From NCBI RefSeq assembly GCF_000786215.1, contig NZ_JROG01000003.1:1116001-1180000 (forward strand): a stretch of 64,000 nucleotides of DNA. The letters run 5' to 3'. The DNA comes from Sphingomonas sp. 35-24ZXX (lineage in GTDB: Bacteria > Pseudomonadota > Alphaproteobacteria > Sphingomonadales > Sphingomonadaceae). Below the pieces are notes generated by a model. The model made no database searches, was not told the DNA's origin, and was given only the letters and a program-made list of their open reading frames with translations. A program made the translations under genes and the position numbers. Below, in pieces: positions 23,004 to 32,418 of this stretch (its first letter is position 1; each line of letters begins with the position of its first letter).

Positions 23004-25406
23004 TCAGGCGGCGAGGCCCCGCGGCGTGCAGGCGCGGCCTTCCGAATCGACCTCTTCCCACGCCAGATTGCCGACATAGCGCCACGCCAGCTGCCCCGCT
23101 TCGTCGAGGGCGAACAGATGCAGCCAGCGGTTGTCGAACAGCGCCCGCACACTGGCGTGCTTCTCGAGGATGGCGGTCATCGCCTCCACTGGGGCCTCGA
23201 TGCAGACAGACAGCCGCAGCGGTTCGTGCACCAGGGCGCTGCCATCGTGGACCGATTGCCACGGCAGCCCGGCGCGCAGCGTGCCGCCATTGCCCTCGAC
23301 CACGCCGATACCGCCGATGACATTGTGCAGCAGCTTGTTGCCGCCACCAAACAGATCGGGGGCGACCGACGATCCGTAATATTGCAGGCTGATCCAGCTG
23401 GCGACCACCACCGGCGCGGTCATGATCAGTTCGAGCACGCCAAAGCCTTCATCCCTGCGCCACTGATAGTCGTGCAGGAAGGCGCGGCCCTCCAGGCTCT
23501 TGCCCGCGGTGCGCTCACGCGGGGCGGCAATGAACGCCTTGCATCCCGCCAGTGCCCACTCGGGCCGGACCTCGGCCCAGTCGCGGCTGCGGCGCGGCAC
23601 ATCGCCGCCCCTGGTGGCGCGCGGTAGCCGCAACGCGCGTTCGGACCGCGAGAGGATCGCAGCGCTCGCCAGCCACTCCCGCGCGCGCTTCAGGTCCTCG
23701 GCATGCTGAGGCGATGGATGATCGCGGTCATAGATCAGGACGCCGTCGGTCGTCGTATCGTGCAATGCCGCCAGGAACACCGTGCCCGCCGGGACTGCGA
23801 TACCGGCAGCCGCCAGACCGTCGCGCACCGCCGGTTCGTTGAGCAACCCGGCCAGCAGCCGTGCATTGACCTCGCCCGAATAGCCACCGCAGGCGCCGCA
23901 ATGCAGCCCGCTGGCATGGGGATTGTTGACGACATTCGCACCATGACCAACGAGCAGCACCAGCGGCGCAAAGTCCTGCGTCAGCGACATCGCGCGCAAA
24001 ACCGCGGTTGCAGTGGCAATTCTGGCATCGAGATCCATCGCGGGCTCGGCCAGCGGCATCGGATCACTGGGAAGTGCCTTGCGCTTGAGGCCCAGACCGT
24101 CGCGCACCAGCTTGCCCAGATAGACGGGCCCGGCTGCCTCGACAAAGGCGAACGACGACACCGCCGCCAGCTTGAACCGTCCCCAGGCACGCTTGGCGCG
24201 GGCCCGATAGCGTGCCGACCTGTCTGCCGGGTCATCCTCCGGTCCGCCCGCGCGGCTGGTGATGGCGGGATTGAGCAGCACCGGCAGCCGGTGTTCTGCA
24301 ACATCCGAGGCAAAGCGCCGATGCGAAGCCCCCAGGCCGAAAAAGCCCGCGAAGCCCAGCGTCTGGATCCGCGGATCGAGGCTCTCGATGGCCCGGCGGA
24401 AGACTTCGGAGCGGACATCGATGCAGAATGCCGCCTGCAGCAGGGGAGCCTCGCGCCCGGCTGCAGGCGACGCGGTGGCAAGCGTCCGGCCCAGCGCGCG
24501 CTGCGCCGAGCGTTCGGCCGCTTCCTGCAACAGGGCATCGATGATCAGGTCGGCATCCGGCGTGGCAGGCGCCTGATGGCTGGCGACGACATCGGCCCAG
24601 GCATCGGCGATCTTGTCGCGATAACGGGCATGAAGCGCATCCTCCCACATCAGCCGGATGCACAGGAAATCGGTGACCGTGGTATCGGCCTCGCCCTTGA
24701 GTTCGGCCTGCCACAACCGGTGACGCGCCACCTGTGCCCACCCGCCCAGGCTGATCAGCAGGCTGTGGAAATAGGTCTGCAGCGCCTCGTGTGGCAGGCC
24801 GAGCCGCACGACGCTCGCCGCCATCGCATCGGTGGCGCTGTCGGGCAGATCGGCGACAAAGCGCGCGAACCCGTCGAGCCCGACGATCTCGGGTGTAAGG
24901 TCGTGCGTGGCAACATCCTGCCAGGCGCGATAGGCGCACTTGCCCCGCGGCGCGGCCCACAACGCCTGTCCCTCGTCGAAATAGGCCGCAGCCCAGCCGC
25001 CCAGCCGCTCGGTGATCACCGCGGGCCAATCGATGCCCGAGCCCTTGGCGGCCAGATCGGCGATTGTCGGCAGCGGGTCGCGGCGGAGATGCGGGCGCTG
25101 CGCGGCCAGCTTCAGTTCGCCCAGCGTTGCGGGACGCGAGGGGCCCGGCGCCGCAGCCAGCGCTGCCACCAGATCATCGTCCGAGATTGCGCCCGCCTCG
25201 ATCCGCTCGCGGTACCAGCGGCGCGGCATGGTGGTGGCGGCATCGCTCACCCGCGCCAGCACGGCGGCGGTATGCGCAAGGTCAAGGCCGGCTTGGCCGA
25301 GATAGGGGTTGACCGCGACGCTGGAGGCCAGCGGCCAGACCGGCGGGATGGCACGCGCGGCGGCATCGGCGATCGAGGCGATATGCGGGGTCGGTTGCGA
25401 AGCCAT
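23004..25406 (-). CDS. dabA: DabA subunit of the DAB dissolved-inorganic-carbon accumulation system
   Basis: An 800-residue cytosolic protein of the DUF2309/UPF0753 family. Zinc-site residues of the beta-carbonic-anhydrase-like centre are visible: Cys328 and Asp330 in [10 protein letters not shown], His488 in [17 protein letters not shown], and Cys503 in [11 protein letters not shown]. The His-to-Cys distance of 15 equals that of the Halothiobacillus protein. DabA with DabB hydrates CO2 vectorially to bicarbonate, driven by the cation gradient. The gene starts 33 bp after dabB in the same direction and shares its promoter. No RuBisCO or carboxysome genes are in the window, so the likely use is supplying bicarbonate for carboxylases in a heterotroph. 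Confidence 0.93.
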   Translation of the reverse strand: MASQPTPHIASIADAAARAIPPVWPLASSVAVNPYLGQAGLDLAHTAAVLARVSDAATTMPRRWYRERIEAGAISDDDLVAALAAAPGPSRPATLGELKLAAQRPHLRRDPLPTIADLAAKGSGIDWPAVITERLGGWAAAYFDEGQALWAAPRGKCAYRAWQDVATHDLTPEIVGLDGFARFVADLPDSATDAMAASVVRLGLPHEALQTYFHSLLISLGGWAQVARHRLWQAELKGEADTTVTDFLCIRLMWEDALHARYRDKIADAWADVVASHQAPATPDADLIIDALLQEAAERSAQRALGRTLATASPAAGREAPLLQAAFCIDVRSEVFRRAIESLDPRIQTLGFAGFFGLGASHRRFASDVAEHRLPVLLNPAITSRAGGPEDDPADRSARYRARAKRAWGRFKLAAVSSFAFVEAAGPVYLGKLVRDGLGLKRKALPSDPMPLAEPAMDLDARIATATAVLRAMSLTQDFAPLVLLVGHGANVVNNPHASGLHCGACGGYSGEVNARLLAGLLNEPAVRDGLAAAGIAVPAGTVFLAALHDTTTDGVLIYDRDHPSPQHAEDLKRAREWLASAAILSRSERALRLPRATRGGDVPRRSRDWAEVRPEWALAGCKAFIAAPRERTAGKSLEGRAFLHDYQWRRDEGFGVLELIMTAPVVVASWISLQYYGSSVAPDLFGGGNKLLHNVIGGIGVVEGNGGTLRAGLPWQSVHDGSALVHEPLRLSVCIEAPVEAMTAILEKHASVRALFDNRWLHLFALDEAGQLAWRYVGNLAWEEVDSEGRACTPRGLAA

Positions 25407-25439
25407 GGGTCTCTTCTCCTGGATGCCTGAAAAGCGGTG

Positions 25440-26999
25440 TCAGATGCGGGGCCGCACGGCCCAGCCGCGCAGAAGGCGGTCGAACAGCGCATTGACGTAT
25501 AGCCCGTTGGACAGGTGGACGCGCAGACCCGCCGCTGCCGGATGATAGGCCCACAGCGGGAACATCGACTGCGCCACCGCGACCAGTGCGAAGCTGACCA
25601 CCGCGAGCGCGATCAGCACCCATTCGAGCGGCCCCGGCGCGGGCGTTGGCGGCAGCGTGCCCGCAGTCAGGGCATCGGCCAGCATGTGCAGCACGAAATA
25701 GCCCAGCGATGCGATGACCGAATAGGCGACCATCCGCCGCATCAGCGCCACCGGGGCAGCGCCCGCCAGGCCCTGTGCCAGCAGATAGGCGACACCGAAG
25801 ATCAGGATCGCGCCGAGCGCATTGGACTGCGGCGACTTGTCCTGAAAGCCGAGCGCCCAGCCGAAAACCAGGTAGATGCCCAGCGCTGCCAGAAACGCGG
25901 TCAGCACGGCGCGCGCGTCCGGAATGGCCACAGGACCTGGGCGACTTTGAGCCGCGATCCGCTCCACCGCGCCGCCCGATGCAAGGAAGCTGTGCGCCTT
26001 GTAGAGCGAGTGCGCGATGATGTGGAGCAAGGCCAGCGGGAATAGCGCCAGACCGCACTGCATGATCATGAACCCCATCTGCGCGACGGTCGACCAGGCA
26101 AGCGAGGTCTTCACCGCCGGCTGGGTCAGCATCACCAGCCCGCCAAACATCGCGGTGAACCCGCCGATCATCACCAGCCCCGCCATCACTCCGGATGAGA
26201 GCAGCATGACATCGGCAAAGCGGATCAGCAGGAAACCGCCCGCATTGATCACGCCGGCGTGCAGCAGGGCGGAGACGGGGGTCGGCGATTCCATCACCTC
26301 GGTCAGCCAGCCATGCAGCGGGAACTGCGCCGACTTGAGCACCGCAGCCAGCGCCAGCAGCAAGGCTGCGAAGGTGGTCACAGGCGAGATTTCACCCTGC
26401 CGCGCGGTTTCGAGGATCGTGGCGATGTCGAAGCTGGCATAATGGATGGCGAGCAGCGCCGCAGCGCCTACCAGTGCCGTATCGGCGAGGCGCGCCGTGA
26501 TGAACTTCTTGCGCGCGGCACGCTGGGCAGCGGGGCGATGCGGATAGAACAGCAGCAGCTTGTGCAGGCACAGGCTGGTCGCGATCCATGCCAGCACCAT
26601 CTGGACCAGATTGCCTGCGCAGGTGAAAGCGAGCACGCTGGCCAGCGTGAACGCCAGCCAGCCGAGGAACGCGGCACGGCGGGGCTCTTCGGCGAGATAG
26701 GTGCGCGCAAAGCGCAGCACCACCCAGCCAATGAACGCCACCAGGATGCATACCGGAAGGCTCACCGCATCCAGCCGGATCGCAAGACCCAGGCCGTTCC
26801 AGCCGAGCACCCCCGACGCCAGCGGGCCTGCCGTGGCGAGCGGACCAATGGCGGCAATGGCGGCAGCCAGGCAGGCGAGCATGCCCGCCTCGAGCAGCGC
26901 ACCGGTCACCCGTGCCCGCTGGTCTCCACCCCAGACAGCGAGAAGCCCCAGGGCCACAATCGCAGCGATACAAAAAGCCAGCACAGGCACTACAGCCAT
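25440..26999 (-). CDS. dabB: DabB subunit, NuoL/MrpA-like membrane protein
   Basis: A 519-residue membrane protein with about 13-14 hydrophobic helices. The proton-antiporter core reads HGWLTEVMESPTPVSALLHAGVINAGGFLLIRFADV, with the conserved Glu and the SALLHAG motif. Later segments are LAWSTVAQMGFMIMQCGLALFPLALLHIIAHSLYKAHSFLASGG. These are standard for NuoL/MrpA-type proteins. DabB differs from respiratory NuoL by being shorter and by always sitting beside dabA, as here. It energises DabA by cation flux. It follows a LysR gene, with a 120-bp intergenic region carrying the promoter. Confidence 0.93.
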   Translation of the reverse strand: MAVVPVLAFCIAAIVALGLLAVWGGDQRARVTGALLEAGMLACLAAAIAAIGPLATAGPLASGVLGWNGLGLAIRLDAVSLPVCILVAFIGWVVLRFARTYLAEEPRRAAFLGWLAFTLASVLAFTCAGNLVQMVLAWIATSLCLHKLLLFYPHRPAAQRAARKKFITARLADTALVGAAALLAIHYASFDIATILETARQGEISPVTTFAALLLALAAVLKSAQFPLHGWLTEVMESPTPVSALLHAGVINAGGFLLIRFADVMLLSSGVMAGLVMIGGFTAMFGGLVMLTQPAVKTSLAWSTVAQMGFMIMQCGLALFPLALLHIIAHSLYKAHSFLASGGAVERIAAQSRPGPVAIPDARAVLTAFLAALGIYLVFGWALGFQDKSPQSNALGAILIFGVAYLLAQGLAGAAPVALMRRMVAYSVIASLGYFVLHMLADALTAGTLPPTPAPGPLEWVLIALAVVSFALVAVAQSMFPLWAYHPAAAGLRVHLSNGLYVNALFDRLLRGWAVRPRI

Positions 27000-27072
27000 G
27001 GTTCACGCCTCCCGTGCCACCCCCTCGCGGGGTGACGTCAGGTGGGTCGGTAGCGCGCGACGCCTGTTATAT

Positions 27073-27086
27073 AAAATTCAATGAAT
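27073..27086 (-). promoter_or_regulatory. Candidate LysR-type operator upstream of dabB
   Basis: ATTCA-A-TGAAT at 27076-27086 is a perfect 11-bp palindrome, about 77-87 bp upstream of dabB, inside an AT-rich segment. On the dabB coding strand it overlaps ATTGAATTTT (27073-27082). That same 10-mer occurs upstream of the LysR gene at 28055-28064. Sharing between both control regions supports a common regulator, most simply the LysR protein itself. Confidence 0.4.
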
Positions 27087-27119
27087 GGATTTAATCGTTC
27101 CACTAAACTGAACCATGGC

Positions 27120-28001
27120 TCACGCAGCCTTCGCAATGTCGAGCAAATGGTCGACCAGAGGATGTGGAAACCGGCGCGACGGGGACATCGCGTAGAAGCT
27201 CTCCGTCAGCCCGGGGATGACCATGATCTCGTGCAGCACGGCCGTGCTCAGTTCGTCGCGAACGACGATCGGCGGCACGATCCCGATACCGGTGCCAGCC
27301 CGCAGCAAAAGCCGCAGCATCGCCATGTCGTCGGCCTCTGCAACGATATTGGGGAGAACCCCCAGCCGATCGGTCAGGAGGTCGAAATCGGCCCGCACGC
27401 CGCTATCCTTGGCGGGCACCACCAGCCGCATCGTGGTCAGCAGATCGCGCAGTGTCTGGCGCGAGACATCGACGCGCTGCGGGCCGATCAGGCTGACAGG
27501 CGCCTGGTCGACCAGATGCGCCACCCAGTTGGTGCCACTGTCGCGGAACGGCAGGCGATTGGTCAGCAGCACGTCGAGTTCGTGGGCTTCGAGCGCTCTT
27601 ACAAGATCGCGCAACGAACCCGAATGGATGACCAGATGCACATCATCACGGCCCACCATCGGGGCGAGAAAACGCATCTGGAAATTGCGCGAGAGCGTCG
27701 ACAAGGCCCCCACCCGCAGGTGCCGCCGGGCGTTGGCCGAACCACCGGCGAACGTCGCCATCATCTCGTTGGCGGTCTCGAACATGCTGTCGGCATAGTT
27801 CAGCGCGACGCGTCCCGCCTCGGTCAGTTCGAGCCGCCGGCCCCGCCGCTCGAACAGCGCATGGCCGACGCTTTCCTCGAGCAGCCTGATCTGGGTCGAA
27901 AGCGCCGATTGCGAGACATTGAGCCGCCGCGCGGCATTGGTGAGGTTGCCGTCATGCGCCACCGCATGAAAATAGCGCAGGTGCTTGAAGTTGAGGTGCA
28001 T
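27120..28001 (-). CDS. LysR-family regulator of the dab operon
   Basis: A 293-residue protein from ATG 28001 (MHLNFKHLRYFHAVAHDG), with GAGG 5-6 bases upstream; a further in-frame start at 28031 is less likely. The wHTH reads NLTNAARRLNVSQSALSTQIRLLEESVGHALFERRGRRLELTEAG. The effector domain (about 95-290) includes LRVGALSTLSRNF, IGPQRVDV and GTGIGIVPPIVVRDEL. It lies directly upstream of dabB-dabA in the same direction. LysR genes accompany DAB operons in other bacteria. A CO2- or bicarbonate-responsive role is inferred from this linkage. Confidence 0.9.
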   Translation of the reverse strand: MHLNFKHLRYFHAVAHDGNLTNAARRLNVSQSALSTQIRLLEESVGHALFERRGRRLELTEAGRVALNYADSMFETANEMMATFAGGSANARRHLRVGALSTLSRNFQMRFLAPMVGRDDVHLVIHSGSLRDLVRALEAHELDVLLTNRLPFRDSGTNWVAHLVDQAPVSLIGPQRVDVSRQTLRDLLTTMRLVVPAKDSGVRADFDLLTDRLGVLPNIVAEADDMAMLRLLLRAGTGIGIVPPIVVRDELSTAVLHEIMVIPGLTESFYAMSPSRRFPHPLVDHLLDIAKAA

Positions 28002-28127
28002 GAAAGCCTCGGCAGATAGCAAGGTTCGCATAATACGAACGTTATGGGCTATTTATTGAATTTTCGCGATCGCCGCAATACGGATAGGCGCTGTCGGCAT
28101 CCTGATCCCGTAACGAGGTTGGCCGAC

Positions 28128-29315
28128 ATGGAAACGCACCCGGAAGTGTCTGAATTCGATCCTGCCATCTCGCAGGCGGACCGCGCGATTGCGTGGACCG
28201 ACCCTGTCGGGGGAGCACCCAAGACACGGCCTCCGGAACTGACGGTCGTTACCCGCGCGACGCTCTCCCTCGGCGTCCCTGCCGCTGACGGCGTTCCTGC
28301 TGCCTGGGCCGCGGCGATCGATCGACTGGCGCGCTGGCTGGATCTCACCATCGAACAGGTGTCTCAGCGCCCGAAGTCGGGCCTGCGCCACGTCACCGTC
28401 TGGGCGGCAGCAGCCCGGTCGGCCACGCATGCCCCTGCCGCACCGACCTTCGCGCCCTGGCTCAGCTGGTCGCCGGTAGCCCTCCAGCATCCAAGCGCCG
28501 CCGCACTGCCGCGCGCATCCTGGATTGGCAGCTATCTTCACGATCACGGTACCGGCAAGCCCAACAGCCGCTCTGCGGTCGACATCCAGTTGCTCTCGCC
28601 GCTTCCCGCTGCCTGTCTGCCCGATGACGCCGATGATGCGCCATTGCCCCGCCCCGATGTCCTGCAGGCAATGATCGAGGCCGCGCGGCGCGAAGGGCGC
28701 GACAAAGTTGCGATCGTCACCGATGCCCGCTGTCGCAACGCGATGATCCGGCGGATGCTGTTGCTCGATCGGTCGGTGACCCGCGACCTTGCAGAGATCG
28801 ACGTGATGACCGTCGAGGACCATCTGTGCGAGCTAGTGCGTCATCCCGCCCGCTGGGACGCGATCATCGTTCTGCCCGATCTGCGCAGCCTGGTGTTCGC
28901 GCTGCTGGCAGAGATCACGGGGATCAGCACCCCGTGGCCGATGGTGTGGCACCATCGCTCCCTCACGATGGTCTCGAGCGAATCGCTGGACGATCGCGCA
29001 GCCGATCTGCCGTTGAACGCGCCGCTGCTGATCGAGTCACTGGCGCTCGCGGCCAGCCATGCCGGTTTCAGCCTGGCAGCGCAGAGGCTGGCCCAGGGGG
29101 CTGCGCGGCTTTGGGATTGCGGCATCGTCACGCCCGGGCGCGGATCGGTGGCCCCCTATGTCACCGAGGTCAGCCATGAAGACTTTATCGACCAGCTGTG
29201 CCGCGGCGTGGCCAAAGGCCAGCGCACCGTGCCGCGCTGGCGGGCTCTGACACCCGAAACCCCATCCCGCGCCCAGCGCGAGCCGGCGCATCTGCGCGTC
29301 GTTGCATCGAACTGA
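28128..29315 (+). CDS. Degenerate isocitrate/isopropylmalate-dehydrogenase-like protein
   Basis: About 395 residues from ATG 28128, with GAGG 9 bases upstream; ATG 28044 is an in-frame alternative. The C-terminal half aligns by eye with the IPMDH/IDH fold. EAARREGRDKVAIVTDARCR corresponds to the strand normally ending in DKAN. VEDHLCELVRHPARWDAIIVLPDLRSLVFALLAEITG corresponds to the usual '..D.a...LV..P..fDvivt.N..GDilSD...' stretch. The catalytic lysine is absent (DAR in place of DKA) and the metal-binding aspartates of the NxxGDxxSD motif are replaced by DLRSLVFAL. Dehydrogenase activity is therefore unlikely. The N-terminal ~180 residues lack the GDGIG motif. It is divergent from LysR/dab and followed by an ArsR gene. 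A binding or regulatory role is possible. Confidence 0.65.
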   Translation: METHPEVSEFDPAISQADRAIAWTDPVGGAPKTRPPELTVVTRATLSLGVPAADGVPAAWAAAIDRLARWLDLTIEQVSQRPKSGLRHVTVWAAAARSATHAPAAPTFAPWLSWSPVALQHPSAAALPRASWIGSYLHDHGTGKPNSRSAVDIQLLSPLPAACLPDDADDAPLPRPDVLQAMIEAARREGRDKVAIVTDARCRNAMIRRMLLLDRSVTRDLAEIDVMTVEDHLCELVRHPARWDAIIVLPDLRSLVFALLAEITGISTPWPMVWHHRSLTMVSSESLDDRAADLPLNAPLLIESLALAASHAGFSLAAQRLAQGAARLWDCGIVTPGRGSVAPYVTEVSHEDFIDQLCRGVAKGQRTVPRWRALTPETPSRAQREPAHLRVVASN

Positions 29316-29355
29316 TCCACCCCCTTCCCCATCGGACATCACAAGGAACTGAAGC

Positions 29356-29718
29356 GTGCCGAGCCGAACCATTGTCGCCAACGAACTGGCCACCGTTCTT
29401 CGCCAGATTTCGCACCCGGACCGGATCCGGCTGATCCAGAAACTGCGCGCCGGCGATCAGACCGTCAACGAGCTCGCGCTCGATCTGGATATCTCCCCCA
29501 CTCGGCTGTCGCAGCATCTGGCCGTGCTGCGGACGCTGGGTCTGGTCGAGCTGAAGTCGATCGCCCAGAAGCGCGTCTACCGGCTGGCGCAGCCGCAATT
29601 TGCGCTGTGGCTGATCGACGGGATCGACTTTATCGCGCACAGAATCGGACGGGTCAGCGCCAGCGATGTCCAGCACGCCAAGCAGCTCTGGGCCACGGAT
29701 ACCGTCGGACGGTCATGA
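29356..29718 (+). CDS. ArsR-family transcriptional regulator
   Basis: A 120-residue regulator starting at GTG 29356 with AAGGAA upstream. The winged HTH is complete: LRQISHPDRIRLIQKLRAGDQTVNELALDLDISPTRLSQHLAVLRTLGLVELKSIAQKRVYRL. No cysteine pair for metal binding (ELCVC type) is present, and the C-terminal helix (FALWLIDGIDFIAHRIG) may serve dimerisation. It therefore belongs to the non-metal ArsR group. It lies 40 bp after the dehydrogenase-like gene and probably forms an operon with it. Confidence 0.88.
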   Translation: MPSRTIVANELATVLRQISHPDRIRLIQKLRAGDQTVNELALDLDISPTRLSQHLAVLRTLGLVELKSIAQKRVYRLAQPQFALWLIDGIDFIAHRIGRVSASDVQHAKQLWATDTVGRS

Positions 29719-29743
29719 CCGCGCGGCCGACGCGACATGCGCC

Positions 29744-31240
29744 TCAGTCTGCCGGTTCTGCCACCCGCAACGTCGCCAGCGCGGCCAGCGCCAGCACGCC
29801 CGCAGCAAACGCCATCGTCCAGATCGGCTCAGTGGGGAAGAACGCCTTGAGCACGCTGCCCATCACGGTGGCGACCAGCAGCTGCGGCAGCACCACGAAC
29901 ACGTTGAACAGGCCCATGAAGATGCCGAGCTTGCCCTGCGGCAGGCTGGAGGCGAGGATGGCATACGGCATTGCAAGGATCGACGCCCAGGCGATGCCGA
30001 TGCCGATCTCGCTGACGATCAGCATCTGCGGATCGCGGATGACCAGGAAGCTCGCAAACCCCGCCGCGCCGCACAGCAGGCACAATGCATGGGTGCGGAC
30101 CTTGCCGATCCGGGCGGCGAGCCAGGGGAGCAGCGTCAGCGCCGCGATCGCTGCGATGCCGTTGTAAACCGCGAACAGCACGCCCACCCAGTTGCCGGCC
30201 TCGTTATAGGCGCTGCTTTCGGCATCGGCGGTGCCGAAGGCCGCCTGCGCCACGACCGGGGTGGTATAGATCCACATCACGAACAGCGCCGACCAGCTGA
30301 AGAACTGCACCAGCGACAGCCGCTTCATGATCGGCGGCATGCCTGCGAAGTCGCCGACGATATGGCTGAGCAGATTGTTGTCGCGACCGGTCCGCGCCAG
30401 GTGCATCGCAGCCAGGCTGGCAAGGCCATAAGCCGCGAGCAATGCGCCCAGCAGATAGACCTCCTTTTCCAACCCGAACTGCCAGACCGATGCGATGATG
30501 ACGCCACCCGCTGCCAGCCAGCCCAGTGCCGCGCCGGGGCCCCGCACCGCCAGTGCGCGCATCGGCATGGCCGCGCCTTCGGCATCCTGGCCGTCGGCAA
30601 ACGCCCGCATCTCTTCGGGGCTGTATTCGCGGGTGGTGACGATGGTCCACAGCACCGCAAGGAACAACGCCCCGCCCCCGAACCAGAAGCTGTAGCGCAC
30701 CGTGTCGGGCACGCCGCCCGATGCTGCGACATTGGCGACACCGGCGGCGGTCAGCAGGTAGGGAAAGAGCGACCCTGCCACGGCGCCCGCACCAATGAAC
30801 GCGGTCTGGATGCCGTAGCCGATCGTGTGCTGGTCTTTGCGCAGATTGTCGCCGACAAAGGCGCGGAACGGCTCCATCGAGATGTTGAGCGAGGCATCGA
30901 GAATCCACAATGTCATCGCGGCAAGCAGCAGCGACTGCGCCAGCGGCATGATCACGAGCGAAAGCGCCGCGAGCACGGCACCGGCGAGGAAATAGGGCCT
31001 CCGGCGGCCCAGCTTGGTCCAGGTGCGGTCCGAATAATGGCCGACGATCGGTTGCACCAGCAATCCGGTCAGCGGCGCTGCCACCCACAGGGCGGGCAGA
31101 TTGTCGAGACTTTCGCCCAGCGACTGGAAGATGCGGCTCATGTTCGCGTTCTGCAGCGCGAACCCGATCTGGATCCCGAAGAACCCGAAGCTCAGGTTGA
31201 ACAGCTGCCAAAAGCTCTTGCGCGGTTTTTCCGCAGTCAT
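29744..31240 (-). CDS. MFS sugar transporter (GPH/SLC45-like), probable maltose/maltodextrin importer
   Basis: A 498-residue inner-membrane protein from ATG 31240 (MTAEKPRKSFWQLFNLSFGFFG), with GGGGAGAG upstream. Twelve hydrophobic segments are seen. The SLC45/GPH signatures include FGIQIGFALQNANMSRIFQSLGE, PLTGLLVQPIVGHYSDRTWTKLGRRRPYFLAGA and ASLNISMEPFRAFVGDNL. In Caulobacter and sphingomonads such transporters lie beside LacI regulators and TonB receptors for maltodextrins, as here. It is downstream of the lacI gene in the same direction, separated by 130 bp carrying a hairpin and an operator-like sequence. Substrate assignment rests on the cluster, not on specific residues. Confidence 0.88.
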   Translation of the reverse strand: MTAEKPRKSFWQLFNLSFGFFGIQIGFALQNANMSRIFQSLGESLDNLPALWVAAPLTGLLVQPIVGHYSDRTWTKLGRRRPYFLAGAVLAALSLVIMPLAQSLLLAAMTLWILDASLNISMEPFRAFVGDNLRKDQHTIGYGIQTAFIGAGAVAGSLFPYLLTAAGVANVAASGGVPDTVRYSFWFGGGALFLAVLWTIVTTREYSPEEMRAFADGQDAEGAAMPMRALAVRGPGAALGWLAAGGVIIASVWQFGLEKEVYLLGALLAAYGLASLAAMHLARTGRDNNLLSHIVGDFAGMPPIMKRLSLVQFFSWSALFVMWIYTTPVVAQAAFGTADAESSAYNEAGNWVGVLFAVYNGIAAIAALTLLPWLAARIGKVRTHALCLLCGAAGFASFLVIRDPQMLIVSEIGIGIAWASILAMPYAILASSLPQGKLGIFMGLFNVFVVLPQLLVATVMGSVLKAFFPTEPIWTMAFAAGVLALAALATLRVAEPAD

Positions 31241-31337
31241 GCGCCTCTCCCCAGGATCGTCCCTATCGCCCCGCCCGCTTGTGGTCTCGGCAGGGGTACA
31301 GGCCGAACCGTGGCAGAGCCACTGGGAGCGCACAACA

Positions 31338-31367
31338 GCACCGCATACGTATACTTGAATGCGGTGC
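31338..31367. promoter_or_regulatory. Hairpin with operator-like core between lacI and sugar transporter gene
   Basis: GCACCGCAT (31338-31346) and ATGCGGTGC (31359-31367) form a perfect 9-bp inverted repeat with a 12-base loop. Overlapping it, CGCATACGTAT (31342-31352) is the exact reverse complement of ATACGTATGCG at 32462-32472 in the lacI/receptor control region. No T-run follows on the minus strand. A LacI operator for the transporter gene is the better reading; terminator function is less likely. Confidence 0.5.
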
Positions 31368-31370
31368 AGC

Positions 31371-32390
31371 CTAGCCGCTGGACCCGCGCACCACCAATTG
31401 GGTGGGCAGCGTATAGGGCTCCACCTGTTGCCCGCGGATCTTGCGCAGCAGCGTATCGACCAGGGCCTCGCCTGCCGCCTTCACATCCTGGCTGACGGTG
31501 GTGAGCGGCGGGCTGGTGAAGCTGGCGGCGGGGATATCGTCGAAGCCGACGATGGCGACGTCGCCGGGGATGGTGAGGCCGCGTTCGGCCAGCACCCGCA
31601 TCGCACCGATGGCGATCAGATCCGATGCCGCGAAGATCGCATCGAATGTCGTTCCCGCATCGAGCAGCGATTGCACCGCCTCTCGCCCCGATTCCTCGGA
31701 TGTCTCGGCATTGCGCTGCAGCGCCGGATCGGCCTCTAGCCCGGCGTCGGCCAGCGCATCGCAATAGCCGCGCCAGCGGTCCTCGAATTCGGGTGCATGG
31801 CTGGATGCGGTGCCGATGAACGCGATCTGTCGCCGTCCGCGCTCGATCAGGTGCCGGGTCGCGGCATGGCCGCCGCGGCGATTCTCGGACCCCAGGGTGA
31901 TTCCCGGCTCGTTGGCCATCGGCGATCCCCAGCGAACGAAATGCGTCCCCTGCTCGACCAGATGCGTCAGCCGCGCGCGATAGTCCTCGTAATCGCCGTA
32001 GCCCAGCAGGATGATGCCATCGGCCTTGTGGCTGTCCTGATAGTCGACATGCCAGTCGCTCGAGAGCTGCTGGAACGAGATGAGCAGATCGAACCCGGCG
32101 CGCGAGGCGGTGCGCGTGATCGATCCCAGCATCGCCAGGAAAAACGGGTTGATCATCGAATCGTCAGGCGTCGGGTCTTCGAAGAACAGCAGGGCCAGCG
32201 TGTTCGCCTGCTGCCGGCGGAGCGAAGAGGCGTTCTTGTCGACCGAGTAGTTGAGCTGGGCCGCGATCGCCTGGATCCTCCGCCGCGTCTGTTCGTTGAC
32301 CGACGGATTTCCGCTGAGCGCGCGCGACACCGTCGGCTGGGAAACCCCCGCCAGCTGCGCGATATCGAATGAGGTTGGCCTGCGTCCCAT
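31371..32390 (-). CDS. LacI-family repressor of the alpha-glucan locus
   Basis: A 339-residue protein from ATG 32390. The HTH and hinge read SFDIAQLAGVSQPTVSRALSGNPSVNEQTRRRIQAIAAQLNYSVDKNASSLR. The periplasmic-binding-protein-like effector domain follows, with NPFFLAMLGSITR, ADGIILLGYGDYEDY, GRRQIAFIGTAS, DAIFAASDLIAIGAMRVLAERGLTIPGDVAIVGFDDI and a closing segment ending QLVVRGSSG. It is divergent from the TonB receptor and upstream of the sugar transporter. This matches MalR-like regulators of alphaproteobacterial maltose loci. The inducer is presumably maltose or a maltodextrin. Confidence 0.92.
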   Translation of the reverse strand: MGRRPTSFDIAQLAGVSQPTVSRALSGNPSVNEQTRRRIQAIAAQLNYSVDKNASSLRRQQANTLALLFFEDPTPDDSMINPFFLAMLGSITRTASRAGFDLLISFQQLSSDWHVDYQDSHKADGIILLGYGDYEDYRARLTHLVEQGTHFVRWGSPMANEPGITLGSENRRGGHAATRHLIERGRRQIAFIGTASSHAPEFEDRWRGYCDALADAGLEADPALQRNAETSEESGREAVQSLLDAGTTFDAIFAASDLIAIGAMRVLAERGLTIPGDVAIVGFDDIPAASFTSPPLTTVSQDVKAAGEALVDTLLRKIRGQQVEPYTLPTQLVVRGSSG

Positions 32391-32418
32391 CCTGCCCCTG
32401 CGTCCCTTCGGTTCCTTG

